From positions 1 to 64,000 of the forward strand of contig NZ_JNWQ01000019.1 of the NCBI RefSeq assembly GCF_000716875.1: a stretch of 64,000 nt of DNA. The letters run 5' to 3'. The stretch comes from Streptomyces novaecaesareae. GTDB taxonomy: Bacteria; Actinomycetota; Actinomycetes; Streptomycetales; Streptomycetaceae. This document shows positions 16,293-25,583 of the stretch, piece by piece. A program made the translations under genes and the position numbers. The stretch's first letter is position 1; each line of letters opens with the position of its first letter. Under the pieces are notes generated by a model. The model did not search any database. It was given only the letters and a program-made list of their open reading frames with translations, and was not told the origin of the DNA.

Positions 16293-18013
16293 GCGAGGTA
16301 GAACAGGTGGTTGAGCGGCAGTTCGCGGGCCGGCTCGATGGTGGCGGGCTCGCCGTCCAGGGTGACCTTGTACGTCTCCGGGTCGACCGCGATCTTCGGC
16401 AGCGCGTCGTTGCGCACCATGTGCTGCTTGCCGATCGAGCGGCACCGCCGCACCGGCAGTACCCGGCTCTCCAGCCCGAGTTCGGCCGGGACGCCGAGGT
16501 CCACCGCGGCCTGGGACATGAAGGAGACCCGGGTGGCCTGCCGGGCCCGCCCGTACGCGCCGAACATCGGCCGGTAGTACACCGGTTGCGGGGTGGGCAG
16601 CGAGGCGTTCGGGTCGCCCATCAGCGCCCAGTTGATCACCCCGCCCTTGATCACCATCTTGGGCTTGGCGGCGAAGGAGTTGATCGGCCAGAGCACGATG
16701 TCGGCGAGCTTGCCGGGCTCCAGCGAGCCGATGTGGTCGGCGGTGCCGGAGGCGACGGCCGGGTTGATGGTGAGCTTGGCGAGGTAGCGCAGCACCCGGA
16801 AGTTGTCGTGGCGCTCGCTGTCGCCGGCCAGTTTGCCGCGCTGGTCCTTGCAGTGGTGGGCGGTCTGGAAGGCGCGGGTGAAGGTCTCCCCGATCCGGCC
16901 CATCGCCTGCGAGTCGGAGGAGAAGATCGAGATGACGCCCTCGTCGTGCAGCACGGTCTCGGCGGCGATGGTCTCGGCGCGCACCCGGGAGTCGGCGAAG
17001 GAGACGTCCTCGGGGATGTCGTGGCTGAGGTGGTGGCAGACCATCACCATGTCGAGCAGCTCGTCCACCGAGTTGACGGTGTAGGGCAGGGTCGGATTGG
17101 TGGAGGAGGGCAGGACGTTGGGCTCGCCGGCGATCCGCATGATGTCGGGGGCGTGGCCGCCGCCCGCGCCCTCGGTGTGGAAGGTGTGGATGGTGCGGCC
17201 GTCGATCGCGGACAGGGTGTCCTCGAAGTAGCCGGACTCGTTGAGGGTGTCCGTGTGGATGGCCACCTGGACGTCGTACTCGTCGGCGACGTTCAGTGCG
17301 CTGTCGATCGCGGCCGGGGTGCTGCCCCAGTCCTCGTGCACCTTGAGGCCGCACACGCCCGCCTCGACCTGCTCGCGCAGGGCGCCGGGCAGCGCGCCGT
17401 TGCCCTTGCCGAGCAGGCCGACGTTGACCGGCAGGTCCTCGACCGCCTGGTACATCCGGTGGATGTTCCACGGGCCGGGGGTGCAGGTGGTGCCGTTGGT
17501 GCCGTCGGAGGGCCCGGTGCCGCCGCCGATCAGGGTGGTGATGCCGTTGCTGAGCGCCTCCTGCACCTGCTGCGGGGCGATGAAGTGGATGTGGGTGTCG
17601 ACACCGCCGGCGGTGGCGATCAGGTGCTCGCCGGAGATCACGTCGGTGCCGGGGCCGATGACCAGCTTCGGGTGCACGCCGCTCTGGGTGTGCGGGTTGC
17701 CGGCCTTGCCGACGGCGGTGATGAAGCCGTCCTTGACGCCGATGTCGCCCTTGACGACGCCGAGTACCGCGTCCATGACGACCACGTTGGTGATGACCAG
17801 GTCGAGCGCGCCCTGGACGGAGGTGGCGGCCGGGTCCTGGGCCATGCCGTCGCGGATGCCCTTGCCGCCGCCGTAGACGGCCTCGTCCCCGTAGTGGCCC
17901 TGGTTGAAGTCCTGCTCGACCTCGACCACCAGGTTGGTGTCGGCGAGGTGGAAGCGGTCGCCGACGGTCGGGCCGAACAGGTCGGTGTACTGCTTGCGGG
18001 AGAGGATGGCCAT
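16289..18013 (-). CDS. ureC: Urease alpha (catalytic) subunit UreC
   Basis: 574-residue amidohydrolase subunit that hydrolyses urea to ammonia and carbamate at a dinickel centre. Ligands and catalytic residues are in place: H-x-H in GGVDTHIHF, the lysine that is carbamylated in [12 protein letters not shown], histidines in HTDTLNESG and [15 protein letters not shown], and the flap with its catalytic histidine in [13 protein letters not shown]. Length is normal. It overlaps ureB by one base and ureF by four. Confidence 0.97.
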   Translation of the reverse strand: MAILSRKQYTDLFGPTVGDRFHLADTNLVVEVEQDFNQGHYGDEAVYGGGKGIRDGMAQDPAATSVQGALDLVITNVVVMDAVLGVVKGDIGVKDGFITAVGKAGNPHTQSGVHPKLVIGPGTDVISGEHLIATAGGVDTHIHFIAPQQVQEALSNGITTLIGGGTGPSDGTNGTTCTPGPWNIHRMYQAVEDLPVNVGLLGKGNGALPGALREQVEAGVCGLKVHEDWGSTPAAIDSALNVADEYDVQVAIHTDTLNESGYFEDTLSAIDGRTIHTFHTEGAGGGHAPDIMRIAGEPNVLPSSTNPTLPYTVNSVDELLDMVMVCHHLSHDIPEDVSFADSRVRAETIAAETVLHDEGVISIFSSDSQAMGRIGETFTRAFQTAHHCKDQRGKLAGDSERHDNFRVLRYLAKLTINPAVASGTADHIGSLEPGKLADIVLWPINSFAAKPKMVIKGGVINWALMGDPNASLPTPQPVYYRPMFGAYGRARQATRVSFMSQAAVDLGVPAELGLESRVLPVRRCRSIGKQHMVRNDALPKIAVDPETYKVTLDGEPATIEPARELPLNHLFYLA

Positions 18014-18450
18014 CAGCGGTCGCCTTCCGGGTGGATCTCCGTGCGGAAGTCCCGGGGCCGGTCTTCCTTGTGGTCGAGGTTGGTGCCCTTGAAGCCGCGG
18101 GCGATGGCCCGTTCGACGGCCCGGGCGCGGGTGTCGGGCGCGGTGATGCCGCCGTCCACCAGGTTGCTGAAGCCGACCAGGCGGCGGTGGCCGCCGAACT
18201 CGGCGAGCGTGACGTCCTTGGTGTCGCCGGGCTCGAAGCGGACGGCGGTGCCGGCCGGGATGTCCAGGTGCTTGCCGAAGGCGGCGTTGCGGTCGAAGTC
18301 GAGGGCGCGGTTGGCCTCGAAGAAGTGGTAGTGGGAACCGACCTGGATCGCCCGGTCGCCGGTGTTGCTGACCGTGACGGTGGCCTTGGCGCGGCCGGCG
18401 TTGATCTCCACCGGGTCGTCGCCGTACAGGTATGCGGCGCCACCAGACAT
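18013..18450 (-). CDS. ureB: Urease beta subunit UreB
   Basis: 145-residue structural subunit of the (UreABC)3 trimer. Recognised by [40 protein letters not shown] and [15 protein letters not shown]. The C-terminal extension ([20 protein letters not shown]) is common in actinobacterial UreB. An AGAGAGGAAGG-type ribosome site precedes ATG 18450. It lies between the His-rich CbiX-like gene and ureC. Confidence 0.95.
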   Translation of the reverse strand: MSGGAAYLYGDDPVEINAGRAKATVTVSNTGDRAIQVGSHYHFFEANRALDFDRNAAFGKHLDIPAGTAVRFEPGDTKDVTLAEFGGHRRLVGFSNLVDGGITAPDTRARAVERAIARGFKGTNLDHKEDRPRDFRTEIHPEGDR

Positions 18451-18473
18451 GGCTGGCCTTCCTCTCTGCCGGT

Positions 18474-19403
18474 TCAGTGGGGGGTGTGTGCGTGGGGGTG
18501 TCTGTGCGAGTCCTCGGGCAAGTCCGCGTGCGGGTGCGGGTGGTGGTCTCCGCCCGGCCCGTGGCTGTGCGCGTAGCCGTGCCCGTGCTCGGCGTCGAGG
18601 CCGGCCCGGATGCCGTCCTCCCCGTGCCCGAGCAGGTGCAGCGCCGCCGCCACCCGGGCGGCGACCACTCCGGCGATCGCGGACGGCCGCAGCAGCGGGC
18701 CGCCGTCCCGTACGCCGGGCAGTGCGGTGCGCAGTGCCGGACCGAAGGAGGCCGGGACGGCCGTCACCTGCGGGGCGCCGAGCAGGCGGCAGCGTTCGGC
18801 GCCCTCGGCCGGGTCGGGGTCGCCGCCCTCGAAGGCCACCTCCACCCAGCGGTGCCGCCCGTACTGGCGGGCCAGTCGGGCGATCCGGAACAGCTCGGCG
18901 TCCTCGAAGGGGCCGGCCGCCGGTGCGGTGACCAGTACCGCGCCGTCAGGGGCGGCGGCGGCAGCGGCGCGCAGCCAGCCGATGAGGTGTTCGGCGGCGC
19001 CGAAGGGCGCGGTCAGGGCGAGCCGGCCCCGGCCTTCCCCGGCGGCCAGCCAGCGCAGCGCCCGGGCGGTGTCGGCCACCAGCTCGGGGTCGCGGCCGAG
19101 CGTCATGGGGACGACGCACACCGGCCCGTCGCCCGCGGCCAGCGCGGACCGTACGGCCTCGACGAGCTGTCGGCCCGCCGGGGCGGCGGCGCGCACGGCG
19201 AACGCGGCGGGCCCGGCGGGCGCGGCAGGCCCGGCGGGCGTGGCAGGCCCGGCGGGCGTGGTGGCCCCGCCGGCCCGCAGGCTCGGGTCGGCCGTGACCA
19301 GCGCCGCCAGGTCCCGTGCGCCGTCGCTCTCGTGCCCGCCGGCCAGCACCACGGTGGCAGTGGCCGTTCCCGTGGCCGCGACACCGCCCTGAGGTCGTGC
19401 CAT
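18474..19403 (-). CDS. CbiX/sirohydrochlorin-chelatase-like protein with His-rich tail, in urease operon
   Basis: 309-residue protein inserted between ureA and ureB, 3 bp after ureA. The core resembles CbiX-type chelatases: [10 protein letters not shown] near the start, [20 protein letters not shown], then a second half with [14 protein letters not shown] and [14 protein letters not shown]-rich slippage repeat lies near residue 50. The last ~40 residues hold 14 histidines ([28 protein letters not shown]), a metal-binding tail like those of UreE or HypB. No ureE is present in the operon, so I infer a nickel-storage or delivery role. A genuine tetrapyrrole chelatase is the alternative. Confidence 0.75.
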   Translation of the reverse strand: MARPQGGVAATGTATATVVLAGGHESDGARDLAALVTADPSLRAGGATTPAGPATPAGPAAPAGPAAFAVRAAAPAGRQLVEAVRSALAAGDGPVCVVPMTLGRDPELVADTARALRWLAAGEGRGRLALTAPFGAAEHLIGWLRAAAAAAPDGAVLVTAPAAGPFEDAELFRIARLARQYGRHRWVEVAFEGGDPDPAEGAERCRLLGAPQVTAVPASFGPALRTALPGVRDGGPLLRPSAIAGVVAARVAAALHLLGHGEDGIRAGLDAEHGHGYAHSHGPGGDHHPHPHADLPEDSHRHPHAHTPH

Positions 19404-19406
19404 GGC

Positions 19407-19712
19407 TCAGGCACCCACCGGGTCGTGACAGGAGACCAGCTTGGTGCCGTCCAGGAACGCGGCTTCGACCTGGAGCAGCGGCAGCATCTCGCGCACGCCC
19501 GGCATGACGTCCGCGTTGCGGACGACCTGCTTGCCGATCTCCATGCACTCGGCGACGGTGCGACCGTCCCGGGCGCCCTCCATGATCGCCTCGCTGATCA
19601 GCGCGCAGGCTTCACTGTAGTTCAGCTTGACGCCGCGGTCGCGGCGCTTGCGGGCCAGATCGGCCACGACGTAGATGTACAGCTTGTCCATCTCACGCGG
19701 CGAGAGATTCAC
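19407..19712 (-). CDS. ureA: Urease gamma subunit UreA
   Basis: 101-residue structural subunit, recognised by [41 protein letters not shown] and [26 protein letters not shown] C-terminus. Two in-frame GTG codons compete: 19721 sits one base after GGAAG, while 19712 is ten bases after AAGGAAG and gives the family's usual length of about 100. I choose 19712. First intact gene of the urease operon; upstream on the same strand is a urea-transporter remnant. Confidence 0.93.
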   Translation of the reverse strand: MNLSPREMDKLYIYVVADLARKRRDRGVKLNYSEACALISEAIMEGARDGRTVAECMEIGKQVVRNADVMPGVREMLPLLQVEAAFLDGTKLVSCHDPVGA

Positions 19713-19769
19713 GGGAATCACTCTTCCTTTCCGAGTATCCGATGAAATGCAAGGAAATTTGACGGACAA

Positions 19770-20108
19770 TCAGATCCGACGCAGGCGGGGAACGGCCGGT
19801 ACCGCCGCCAGGAACAGCATCGTGGTCAGAACGAACGGCCAGGTGAAGGCGTGGCCGCCGAAGGGCGCGGAGACCGCCGCGAGCGCCGGGGTCAGGACGG
19901 TTGCGGCGGTGGAGACTGTGCTGCCGAGCAGACCGTAGAGGCCGTACCGCGGGCCGGCGGCGAACAGTGCGGCCGCGAAGAGGAGTCCGCACACGACGGA
20001 CGGCATGAAATCGACCTGTGCGACGCTGCGCAGGACTTCGGCGACCAACGTCACGGATCTCGGATGAACGGCTGCCGCGCCGTTCCCCTCGTCGTTTCCC
20101 TGACCCAT
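19770..20108 (-). pseudogene. Internally deleted urea transporter (UT family) remnant
   Basis: 112-residue frame from ATG 20108. The N-terminal part (RSVAQVDFMPSVVCGLLFAA, AAGPRYGLYGLLGS) looks like the first membrane segments of a bacterial UT-family urea channel. The rest (STAATVLTPALAAVSAPFGG, then HAFTWPFVLTTMLFLA) looks like the end of its first structural half. The segment between is missing, and so is the second half, against a usual ~300 residues. It lies upstream of ureA on the same strand, where a urea permease would be expected. Identification is by eye; a small unrelated membrane protein is the alternative. Confidence 0.5.
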
Positions 20109-20208
20109 GCCTCGCACCAATTTCCGGTACGGCCGGGGTACTGGGAAGCAGCCCCCGGCGATTCCTTCGGAACCGTACCGCTGCGGATTGCGGAGGTGAA
20201 CGGGCACG

Positions 20209-20445
20209 GCGGGTTACGCAAAGTCGACGAAGGGTCACCGACATGCCCCTGAGCTGCAACATCCTGTTGAGTCAGGTGCCCGTCAAGTTCGTTGAATTGA
20301 GAAATTCTTTGCGAAGTTTTACTGACATATGACGACACCCGGAATCCGCCCATGTCGAGGAATCCGGCGCAAAGTCGCCACCATCCGGCAATTCGGACAG
20401 CTCGATCTCGGCTGCGACAGCGGCAAGGCACTGAGAAAACAGACG
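20209..20445. other. Gene-free region upstream of the urea-transporter remnant
   Basis: This stretch is lower in GC than its surroundings (AAATTCAACG, CTTTGCGAAG-like tracts) and should hold the promoter of the urease operon. I looked for GlnR-type sites (GTnAC-n6-GaAAC) and found none convincing. The hairpin at 20446-20482 closes it on the right. Confidence 0.4.
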
Positions 20446-20482
20446 GGGAGTGGGAAGTCGGCCCGGCCGACTTCCCACTCCC
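20446..20482. terminator. Long hairpin, family copy 1
   Basis: Arms GGGAGTGGGAAGTCGGCC and GGCCGACTTCCCACTCCC, perfect over 18 bp with a single central C. It lies 27 bp beyond the end of the leftward hydrolase gene and can terminate it. Almost the same hairpin recurs at 23081-23115 and 44821-44855. Confidence 0.8.
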
Positions 20483-20508
20483 TGAAAACTGGCCCGAAAG
20501 GGCGCCCG

Positions 20509-21267
20509 CTAGCCGGCTGCCGCGGCCTCCCGCAGGAACTCCAGCACCAGCGCGGTCGTCTCCTCCGGCCGCTCCAGGCTCGGCAGGTGGCCGGCCCACG
20601 GCAGTTCGAGGTGCCGGGCGTTCGGGAGGAGCGCGGGGAGCTCGGCGGCGATCTCGCGGAAGTCCGGCACGTCGTGCGCACCGCCGACGGCCAGGGTGGG
20701 AGCCGCGACCAGGGAGAGGTCGACGTCCTCCCGGTCCGGGCCGACGGTCGCCTCCGCCTGCACGTCGAACGCGTGCCGCTGCATCTGCCGGACGCTCGCC
20801 CGGGTCGCGTCGTCCGCCTCCGGCCCCAGCCAGGTCTCGACGTTCAGGTCCACGGCCGCCGCGATGTCCCCGGCCTCGATCAGCGCGTCCTCGCGCGCCC
20901 CGAAGGCGCGCAGCGTGTCACTGGGCTGGTGGCCGGGCCTGCCCGGGCAGAGCAGGGCCAGCGCGGTGACGGCCTCCGGCCGCAGCGCGGCCACCGTCAG
21001 CGCGATCCGCCCGCCGTGGGAGGAGCCGACCAGCGCCGCGGACTCGATGCCCAGGTGGTCGAGCAGCGCCAGCACGTCCCCGGCGTCGCTGTACGGCGCG
21101 TCCGCGAGCGGCGAGTCGCCGAACCCCCGGAAGTCACACCGGACGGCCCGGTACCCGGCGTCCACCAGCCGCTGCCACTGCGCGTCCCACATCCGCCGGT
21201 CGCACACCGCGGAGTGCAGCAGCACCACGGTGGGCCCGCTGCCTGATACGTCATGAGAAAGAATCAT
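20509..21267 (-). CDS. Alpha/beta hydrolase
   Basis: 252-residue alpha/beta-hydrolase fold. Oxyanion region VVLLHSAVCDRRMW, nucleophile elbow GSSHGG near residue 92, acid in APTLAVGGAHDVPDF, and catalytic histidine in LPWAGHLPSLERPE. It belongs with 3-oxoadipate enol-lactonase/haloperoxidase-like hydrolases; the substrate is unknown. TACGAT eight bases before ATG 21267 suggests a leaderless start. The start overlaps a degenerate copy (21253-21267) of the ATGAG-N5-CTCAT dyad. Confidence 0.85.
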   Translation of the reverse strand: MILSHDVSGSGPTVVLLHSAVCDRRMWDAQWQRLVDAGYRAVRCDFRGFGDSPLADAPYSDAGDVLALLDHLGIESAALVGSSHGGRIALTVAALRPEAVTALALLCPGRPGHQPSDTLRAFGAREDALIEAGDIAAAVDLNVETWLGPEADDATRASVRQMQRHAFDVQAEATVGPDREDVDLSLVAAPTLAVGGAHDVPDFREIAAELPALLPNARHLELPWAGHLPSLERPEETTALVLEFLREAAAAG

Positions 21268-21494
21268 CCGGACGATCGTACTGATCTTCACCACCGGTCC
21301 CCAAGCCGTTTTCTCCGTGGCCGCACCGCCTCCGCCTGCCACGCTCACCGGTCCCCGCTGGTCCCCCACCGGTCCCCATCGCCCCCCACCGATCCTCGCC
21401 GCTCCCGCCGCCCGTAGCACCGGGTGAGCGGGGTCCGGGGCCGGAGTAAGCGCTTCCGGTCGCGGACGGGCTCTGGGTGGGTGAGGAGGTGCTC

Positions 21495-22103
21495 ATGGGA
21501 GAAGCGAAGAGCGGGCGGGACGACGAGTTCCAGGCGTTCATCGTCGGGGTCTGGCCGCACCTGGTGCGGACGGCGTACCTGCTGGCCGGCGAGCAGTACG
21601 CGGCGGAGGACCTCGTGCAGTCGGCGGCGGAGAAGGCCTGTGCGGCCTGGTCGAAGGTGCGGCGGGCGGACGATCCGTACGCCTACGTGCGGCGGATCCT
21701 GGTCAACCAGCACGCCCGCCGTTGGCGGCGCCGCCCGCCGGAGCTGCTGGTGGAGGCAGTGCCGGACGCGGCGGGGTGGGAGGACGGGTTCGCCCGGTCC
21801 GACCAGCGCGGGGCCCTGCTGGCCGCGCTGGCCACCCTGCCGCCGCGTCAGCGCGAGGCGGTGGTGCTGCGGCACTGGGAGGACCTGAGCGACAGCCAGA
21901 CGGCGACGGCCATGGGGTGCTCGGTGGGCGCGGTGCGCAGCCACGCGGCGAAGGGCATCGCGCGGTTGCGGCAGATCACGGAGCTGGTGGCCCTCAAGGA
22001 CACGGAACACGCCGGCACGGAACGTGTCGGCACGGAACGCGTCGGCACGGAACGCGTCGGCACAGCCCACAGCGGCACGGAACACATCGGAGGAGCGGCA
22101 TGA
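21495..22103 (+). CDS. RNA polymerase sigma factor, SigE-family ECF
   Basis: 202-residue ECF sigma factor of the small SigE-type group common in streptomycetes. Region 2 (FQAFIVGVWPHLVRTAYLLA, AAEDLVQSAAEKACAAW) and region 4 (LATLPPRQREAVVLRHWEDL, then CSVGAVRSHAAKGIARLR) are complete. GAGGAGG precedes ATG 21495. After region 4 the protein ends in a repeated V-G-T-E-R tail made by 15 bp tandem repeats (about 22005-22090), unusual for the family. The stop overlaps the next gene as ATGA, so the downstream membrane protein is its likely regulator. Confidence 0.88.
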   Translation: MGEAKSGRDDEFQAFIVGVWPHLVRTAYLLAGEQYAAEDLVQSAAEKACAAWSKVRRADDPYAYVRRILVNQHARRWRRRPPELLVEAVPDAAGWEDGFARSDQRGALLAALATLPPRQREAVVLRHWEDLSDSQTATAMGCSVGAVRSHAAKGIARLRQITELVALKDTEHAGTERVGTERVGTERVGTAHSGTEHIGGAA

Positions 22104-23035
22104 ACCCGGACGCGGACGGCACGAGCGCGAACAGGAGCGACGACGCGGGCCTGTGGGTCGGTTTCGGTCTGGCCGAGGCGGCGGCCGGCGCGAAGGTGGG
22201 CCCGGCGCCGGTGGCGGACATCCTGGCGGGCGGGCGGCGGCTGCGGCACCGCCGCCGGACGGTGGTCGGCGCGGTGGCGCTGGCCTCGGTGGTGGCGCTG
22301 ACGGGCGGGGCGCTGGCGGAGCTGCGCCCGGCCCCGGCGGCCTCCCACCGGCTCTCCCCCGCCGGCACCGGCGGCGCGGCAGTCGCCCCCGCGGCCGCCC
22401 CGACGGCCGGCCCGTCCGCCCCCGCCACCCCCGGTGTGCGCGACCCGTTCACCCCGGTCCGGGTACGGCTGGGGCAGGGCGTCGTCAACGGAAGGACCTG
22501 GGAACTCTGGCAGGCGCTCTGGCCGGTGGCGCCGAAGGAGCGGGCGTACGAGCAGGCGCTGGCGGTGTGGCAGGAGCGCGCCCCCTACGACCCGGCCGTC
22601 ACCAAGCCGACGGAGGACTTCGTCCTGCACTACTACGACCCGGACTCCGATGTCACCAACACCTACTTCACCCTGGACGGCGTGCGGCTCGGCCACGATT
22701 CGGAGGGCATCACCCCGTCCCCGGGCAAGCTCGACCCGCGGGCCGCGGACCTGTTCGGCGGCGGCCTGGAGGGCCACCGGGGCAAGGGCGACACCGTGGC
22801 CCCGCTGGACGTGGTGCACCTGTCGATCGGCCCCGCCGTCGGCCGGGTGGTGGTGACCTGGGCGGACGGCACGACCACCGAGCCCCAGCCCGTCACCGTC
22901 GGGGATTCCCCGACGCGCCACCTGGTGGTCGCCCGTCCGGGGGCGATGCGGGCGAAGTCCTGGCAGTTCTTCGACACCAACGGGAACAAGCTCCCGGACG
23001 CGGGCGCCAAGTACCTCACCGAGCCCGCCTCCTGA
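22100..23035 (+). CDS. Single-pass membrane protein, probable sigma-factor partner
   Basis: 311-residue protein. A cytoplasmic N-terminus of about 52 residues (DAGLWVGFGLAEAAAGAKVG) precedes one transmembrane helix (VVGAVALASVVALTGGALAE), then an Ala/Pro linker and an extracellular domain with NGRTWELWQALWPVAP and DFVLHYYDPDSDVTNTYF. No zinc anti-sigma (HxxxCxxC) motif is seen. Overlap with the sigma factor gene (ATGA) and the topology suggest it controls or senses for that sigma factor. The outer domain is unknown to me. The hairpin at 23081-23115 follows. Confidence 0.75.
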   Translation: MNPDADGTSANRSDDAGLWVGFGLAEAAAGAKVGPAPVADILAGGRRLRHRRRTVVGAVALASVVALTGGALAELRPAPAASHRLSPAGTGGAAVAPAAAPTAGPSAPATPGVRDPFTPVRVRLGQGVVNGRTWELWQALWPVAPKERAYEQALAVWQERAPYDPAVTKPTEDFVLHYYDPDSDVTNTYFTLDGVRLGHDSEGITPSPGKLDPRAADLFGGGLEGHRGKGDTVAPLDVVHLSIGPAVGRVVVTWADGTTTEPQPVTVGDSPTRHLVVARPGAMRAKSWQFFDTNGNKLPDAGAKYLTEPAS

Positions 23036-23080
23036 GCGCGGCCCCGACGGCGGTCGGGTGACTCCCTCGCCGACCCGGCG

Positions 23081-23115
23081 GGAGTGGGACGTCGGCCCCG
23101 CCGACTTCCCACTCC
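23081..23115. terminator. Long hairpin, family copy 2
   Basis: Arms GGAGTGGGACGTCGGC and GCCGACTTCCCACTCC with a CCC loop and one mismatch. Placed between convergent genes ending at 23035 and 23171. Its sequence is nearly that of 20446-20482 and 44821-44855. Confidence 0.8.
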
Positions 23116-23170
23116 TCTGCCGAGGCCGGGCCGCGCCGAGGCCGAGGCCGAGGCCGCGCCGGGGCAAGCC

Positions 23171-24406
23171 TCAGCCCGCCGCCACGTCCGCCCCCGCCAC
23201 CGCCTCCAGCACCAGCTCCGCCGCCACCGCCGCGCCGTCCGTGCGGACCTCGCCCGCGACGGCGGCGGCCCGCTCGGCGGTCTCCGGGGTGAGGGCCTGC
23301 CGGAGGGCCGCGGTGAGGGAGTCGACCGTCGGGGTGGGGCCGTCGTGGGCGACGCCGATGCCCAGGTCGGCCACCCGGGACGCCCAGTACGGCTGGTCCA
23401 CGATCTGCGGCACCAGTACCTGGGGCACCCCGGCCCGGGTGGCCGTCGTGGTGGTGCCCGCGCCGCCGTGGTGGACGACGGCGGCGACCCGGGGGAACAG
23501 CGCCTGCTGGTTGACCTCGCCGACGGCGAAGCAGTCGGCCGAGCCGTCGGCCTCGGCCAGTTCGGCCCAGCCGCGCCCGAGTAGCACCCGGCGGCCCTGG
23601 GCGCGGACCGCCTCGACGGCGACCCGGGCGGCGCCGGCCGCGTCGCCCAGCGGCATGCTGCCGAAGCCGACGTAGACCGGTGCCTCACCGGCCGTCAGGA
23701 AGGCTTCCAGGTCAGCCGGCAGCGGACGCTCGTCCGGCAGGATCCACGCGCCGGTCTGCACCACCTCGCGGTCGGTGGGCCGCCGCCACGGGTCGAGCGT
23801 CGGGTCGGTCGCCAGCCACGGACGGTCGGTGAGGACGTGGTCGCGGACGTTGTCGACCGCCGGAAGCCCGACCGCCGTGCGGTGGGTGTTGACCGGCTCG
23901 CCGAACAGCGCGTTCATGGTGCCGATGTTGAGCTCCCACAGCTCCCGGTTGTCGGTCACCCCCGCCGGGTACGGCTGCCACGGGTACTCGAACGGCGGGT
24001 GGTGCGGGGACGGCAGTACGGTCGGCTGCAGGGCGACGTACGCGAAGCGGGCGCCCAGCCTCTCTGCTGCCGCCTGCGCACCGGCCACGGCCGGGAACAG
24101 CCCGGTCGCCGCCACCACGCCGTCCGGCTCGGCCACCGCGAGCACCCCCTCGTAGAACTGCTCGACCAGTGCGGCCGCCCGCCGGGGGAAGTCCGACGGC
24201 CCCTTGCGCGGGCCGGTCACCAGCCCGCGCACCGACTGCCCGACCGGCACCGTCTCCACCCCGACCTCGGCCAGCCGCGCCGCGAACTCCTCGTCCGGCG
24301 GCGCGCAGACCTTCACCTCCGCGCCCGACTCCCGCAGCCGCAACGCCAGTGCGGCCAGCGGTTCGACGTCCCCGCGCGACCCATACGTCGACAACACCAC
24401 TCGCAC
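23171..24406 (-). CDS. Family 1 glycosyltransferase
   Basis: 411-residue GT-B glycosyltransferase of the UGT/GtfB type, acting on small lipophilic acceptors with an NDP-sugar donor. N-terminus VRVVLSTYGSRGDVEPLAAL; donor-site region VGFGSMPLGD and HHGGAGTTTTATRAGVPQVL (the diphosphate-binding HGGAGT) and PQIVDQPYWASRV. GTG 24406 follows CGGGAGAATCACGAC, giving good ribosome-site spacing. No sugar-biosynthesis or aglycone genes are nearby, so it may be a detoxifying (macrolide-inactivating-like) enzyme; that is inference. Confidence 0.87.
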   Translation of the reverse strand: MRVVLSTYGSRGDVEPLAALALRLRESGAEVKVCAPPDEEFAARLAEVGVETVPVGQSVRGLVTGPRKGPSDFPRRAAALVEQFYEGVLAVAEPDGVVAATGLFPAVAGAQAAAERLGARFAYVALQPTVLPSPHHPPFEYPWQPYPAGVTDNRELWELNIGTMNALFGEPVNTHRTAVGLPAVDNVRDHVLTDRPWLATDPTLDPWRRPTDREVVQTGAWILPDERPLPADLEAFLTAGEAPVYVGFGSMPLGDAAGAARVAVEAVRAQGRRVLLGRGWAELAEADGSADCFAVGEVNQQALFPRVAAVVHHGGAGTTTTATRAGVPQVLVPQIVDQPYWASRVADLGIGVAHDGPTPTVDSLTAALRQALTPETAERAAAVAGEVRTDGAAVAAELVLEAVAGADVAAG

Positions 24407-24611
24407 GTCGTGATTCTCCCGTTTCCCCAGGTACCGTCCTTGAGTCGGTGATTCTGCGGCATCACCGGGGCCTTGCCGCAAGGCCCCCCGTGCGCTATAA
24501 GTTGAGAGTGGCGGGGAGTGCGGACACCTCCCCAACTCCCCTCCCCACCCCCCTTCTCGGCCCACCCCTCCTCCCCCTCCCTCCCCGCTTCCGCTCTGCC
24601 AGACTCTCGGC

Positions 24612-25415
24612 ATGCGAGCGATCATCGAGGACATGGCCGGGCAACTGGCAAGGGTGCCGGGCGTGGTGGGCGTGATGCTCGGGGGCAGCCGGGCGCGCGG
24701 CGAGCACCGGCCCGGCTCGGACTGGGACCTCGGCGTCTACTACCGGGGAGCCCTCGACCTCGGCGCACTACGGGAGTTGGCCGGTCCGGGGGTCGAGGTG
24801 GCCGGGCCGGGCGACTGGGGGCCGTGGGTGAACGGCGGCGCGTGGCTGCGGATCGACGGCGTCGCGGTGGACTGGATCCTACGGGATCTGGACCGGGTCG
24901 AGCGGGTGTGGGCGGACTGCCGTGCGGGCCGGTACGAGGTGGGCGTGCAGCCGGGGCATCCGCTCGGCTTCTGGTCGCCCTGCTACCCGGGCGAGGTCGC
25001 CCTCGGACGGCTACTGGCCGATCCCACCGGGGAGTTGACGGAGCTGAAGCGGCAGACCGCGCAGTACCCCGAACCGCTCCGCGAGGCCCTGACGGCGGCT
25101 GCCTGGGAGGCCGGCTTCCTGCTCGACGTCGCCGCGAAGGGCGCCGCCCGGGCGGACACCCTCCACGTCTCGCTCTGCCTGTCCCGAGCCGTCGGCGTCC
25201 TGGTGCAGGCGCTGTACGCCCACGACCGCCGCTGGTGCCTCAACGAGAAGGGCGCACTCGCCGTCGCCGAGCAACTGCCGGGCGCACCGGCCGACTTCGG
25301 CCCACGCGTACGCACCCTGCTGGCCGCCCCGGGCGGGACGGCCGCGGCGCTGGCCGAGACCGTCGACCTGGCCCGGGACCTGGCCCGGGAGACCGTCGCC
25401 GCACTCGGGCACTGA
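24612..25415 (+). CDS. Nucleotidyltransferase-fold protein
   Basis: 267-residue protein with the polymerase-beta-like nucleotidyltransferase motif GGSRARGEHRPGSDWDLG near residue 23 (GS and the two metal-binding D residues) and a third acid probably in GVAVDWIL. The C-terminal half is helical (AGFLLDVAAKGAARADTLHV), as in kanamycin nucleotidyltransferase-like and HEPN-linked enzymes. Function could be antibiotic adenylylation or a standalone regulator; the sequence does not decide. No Shine-Dalgarno is seen before ATG 24612. A strong hairpin follows the gene. Confidence 0.8.
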   Translation: MRAIIEDMAGQLARVPGVVGVMLGGSRARGEHRPGSDWDLGVYYRGALDLGALRELAGPGVEVAGPGDWGPWVNGGAWLRIDGVAVDWILRDLDRVERVWADCRAGRYEVGVQPGHPLGFWSPCYPGEVALGRLLADPTGELTELKRQTAQYPEPLREALTAAAWEAGFLLDVAAKGAARADTLHVSLCLSRAVGVLVQALYAHDRRWCLNEKGALAVAEQLPGAPADFGPRVRTLLAAPGGTAAALAETVDLARDLARETVAALGH

Positions 25416-25435
25416 GCCGGGGCCCAGGCGGAGCC

Positions 25436-25477
25436 GGCCGTCGGGCGGTAGCCACGCGCGGCTACCGCCCGACGGCC
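25436..25477 (+). terminator. Strong hairpin terminator
   Basis: Arms GGCCGTCGGGCGGTAGCC and its exact complement, 18 bp, with loop ACGCGC, 21 bp after the nucleotidyltransferase stop. Confidence 0.85.
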
Positions 25478-25583
25478 CGCAGGCGCTAGCGTCATCCCGA
25501 CCACGTCGGCTCACCCGTACGGTCGGTGGCCGCCGGCTCGACGTACCCCGTTTCCCGTTCTCCACCGAGCTCCGAGGAAATCC

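Noticed and set aside
15531..18443. A 970-codon frame on the minus strand covering ureB, ureC and ureF
   Set aside because: Its right part is ureC read in the wrong frame (Arg/Pro/Gly-rich); only its last ~253 codons are real (ureF).
19713..20508. GlnR or other nitrogen-control box for the urease operon
   Set aside because: No pair of GTnAC/GaAAC half-sites with correct spacing was found.
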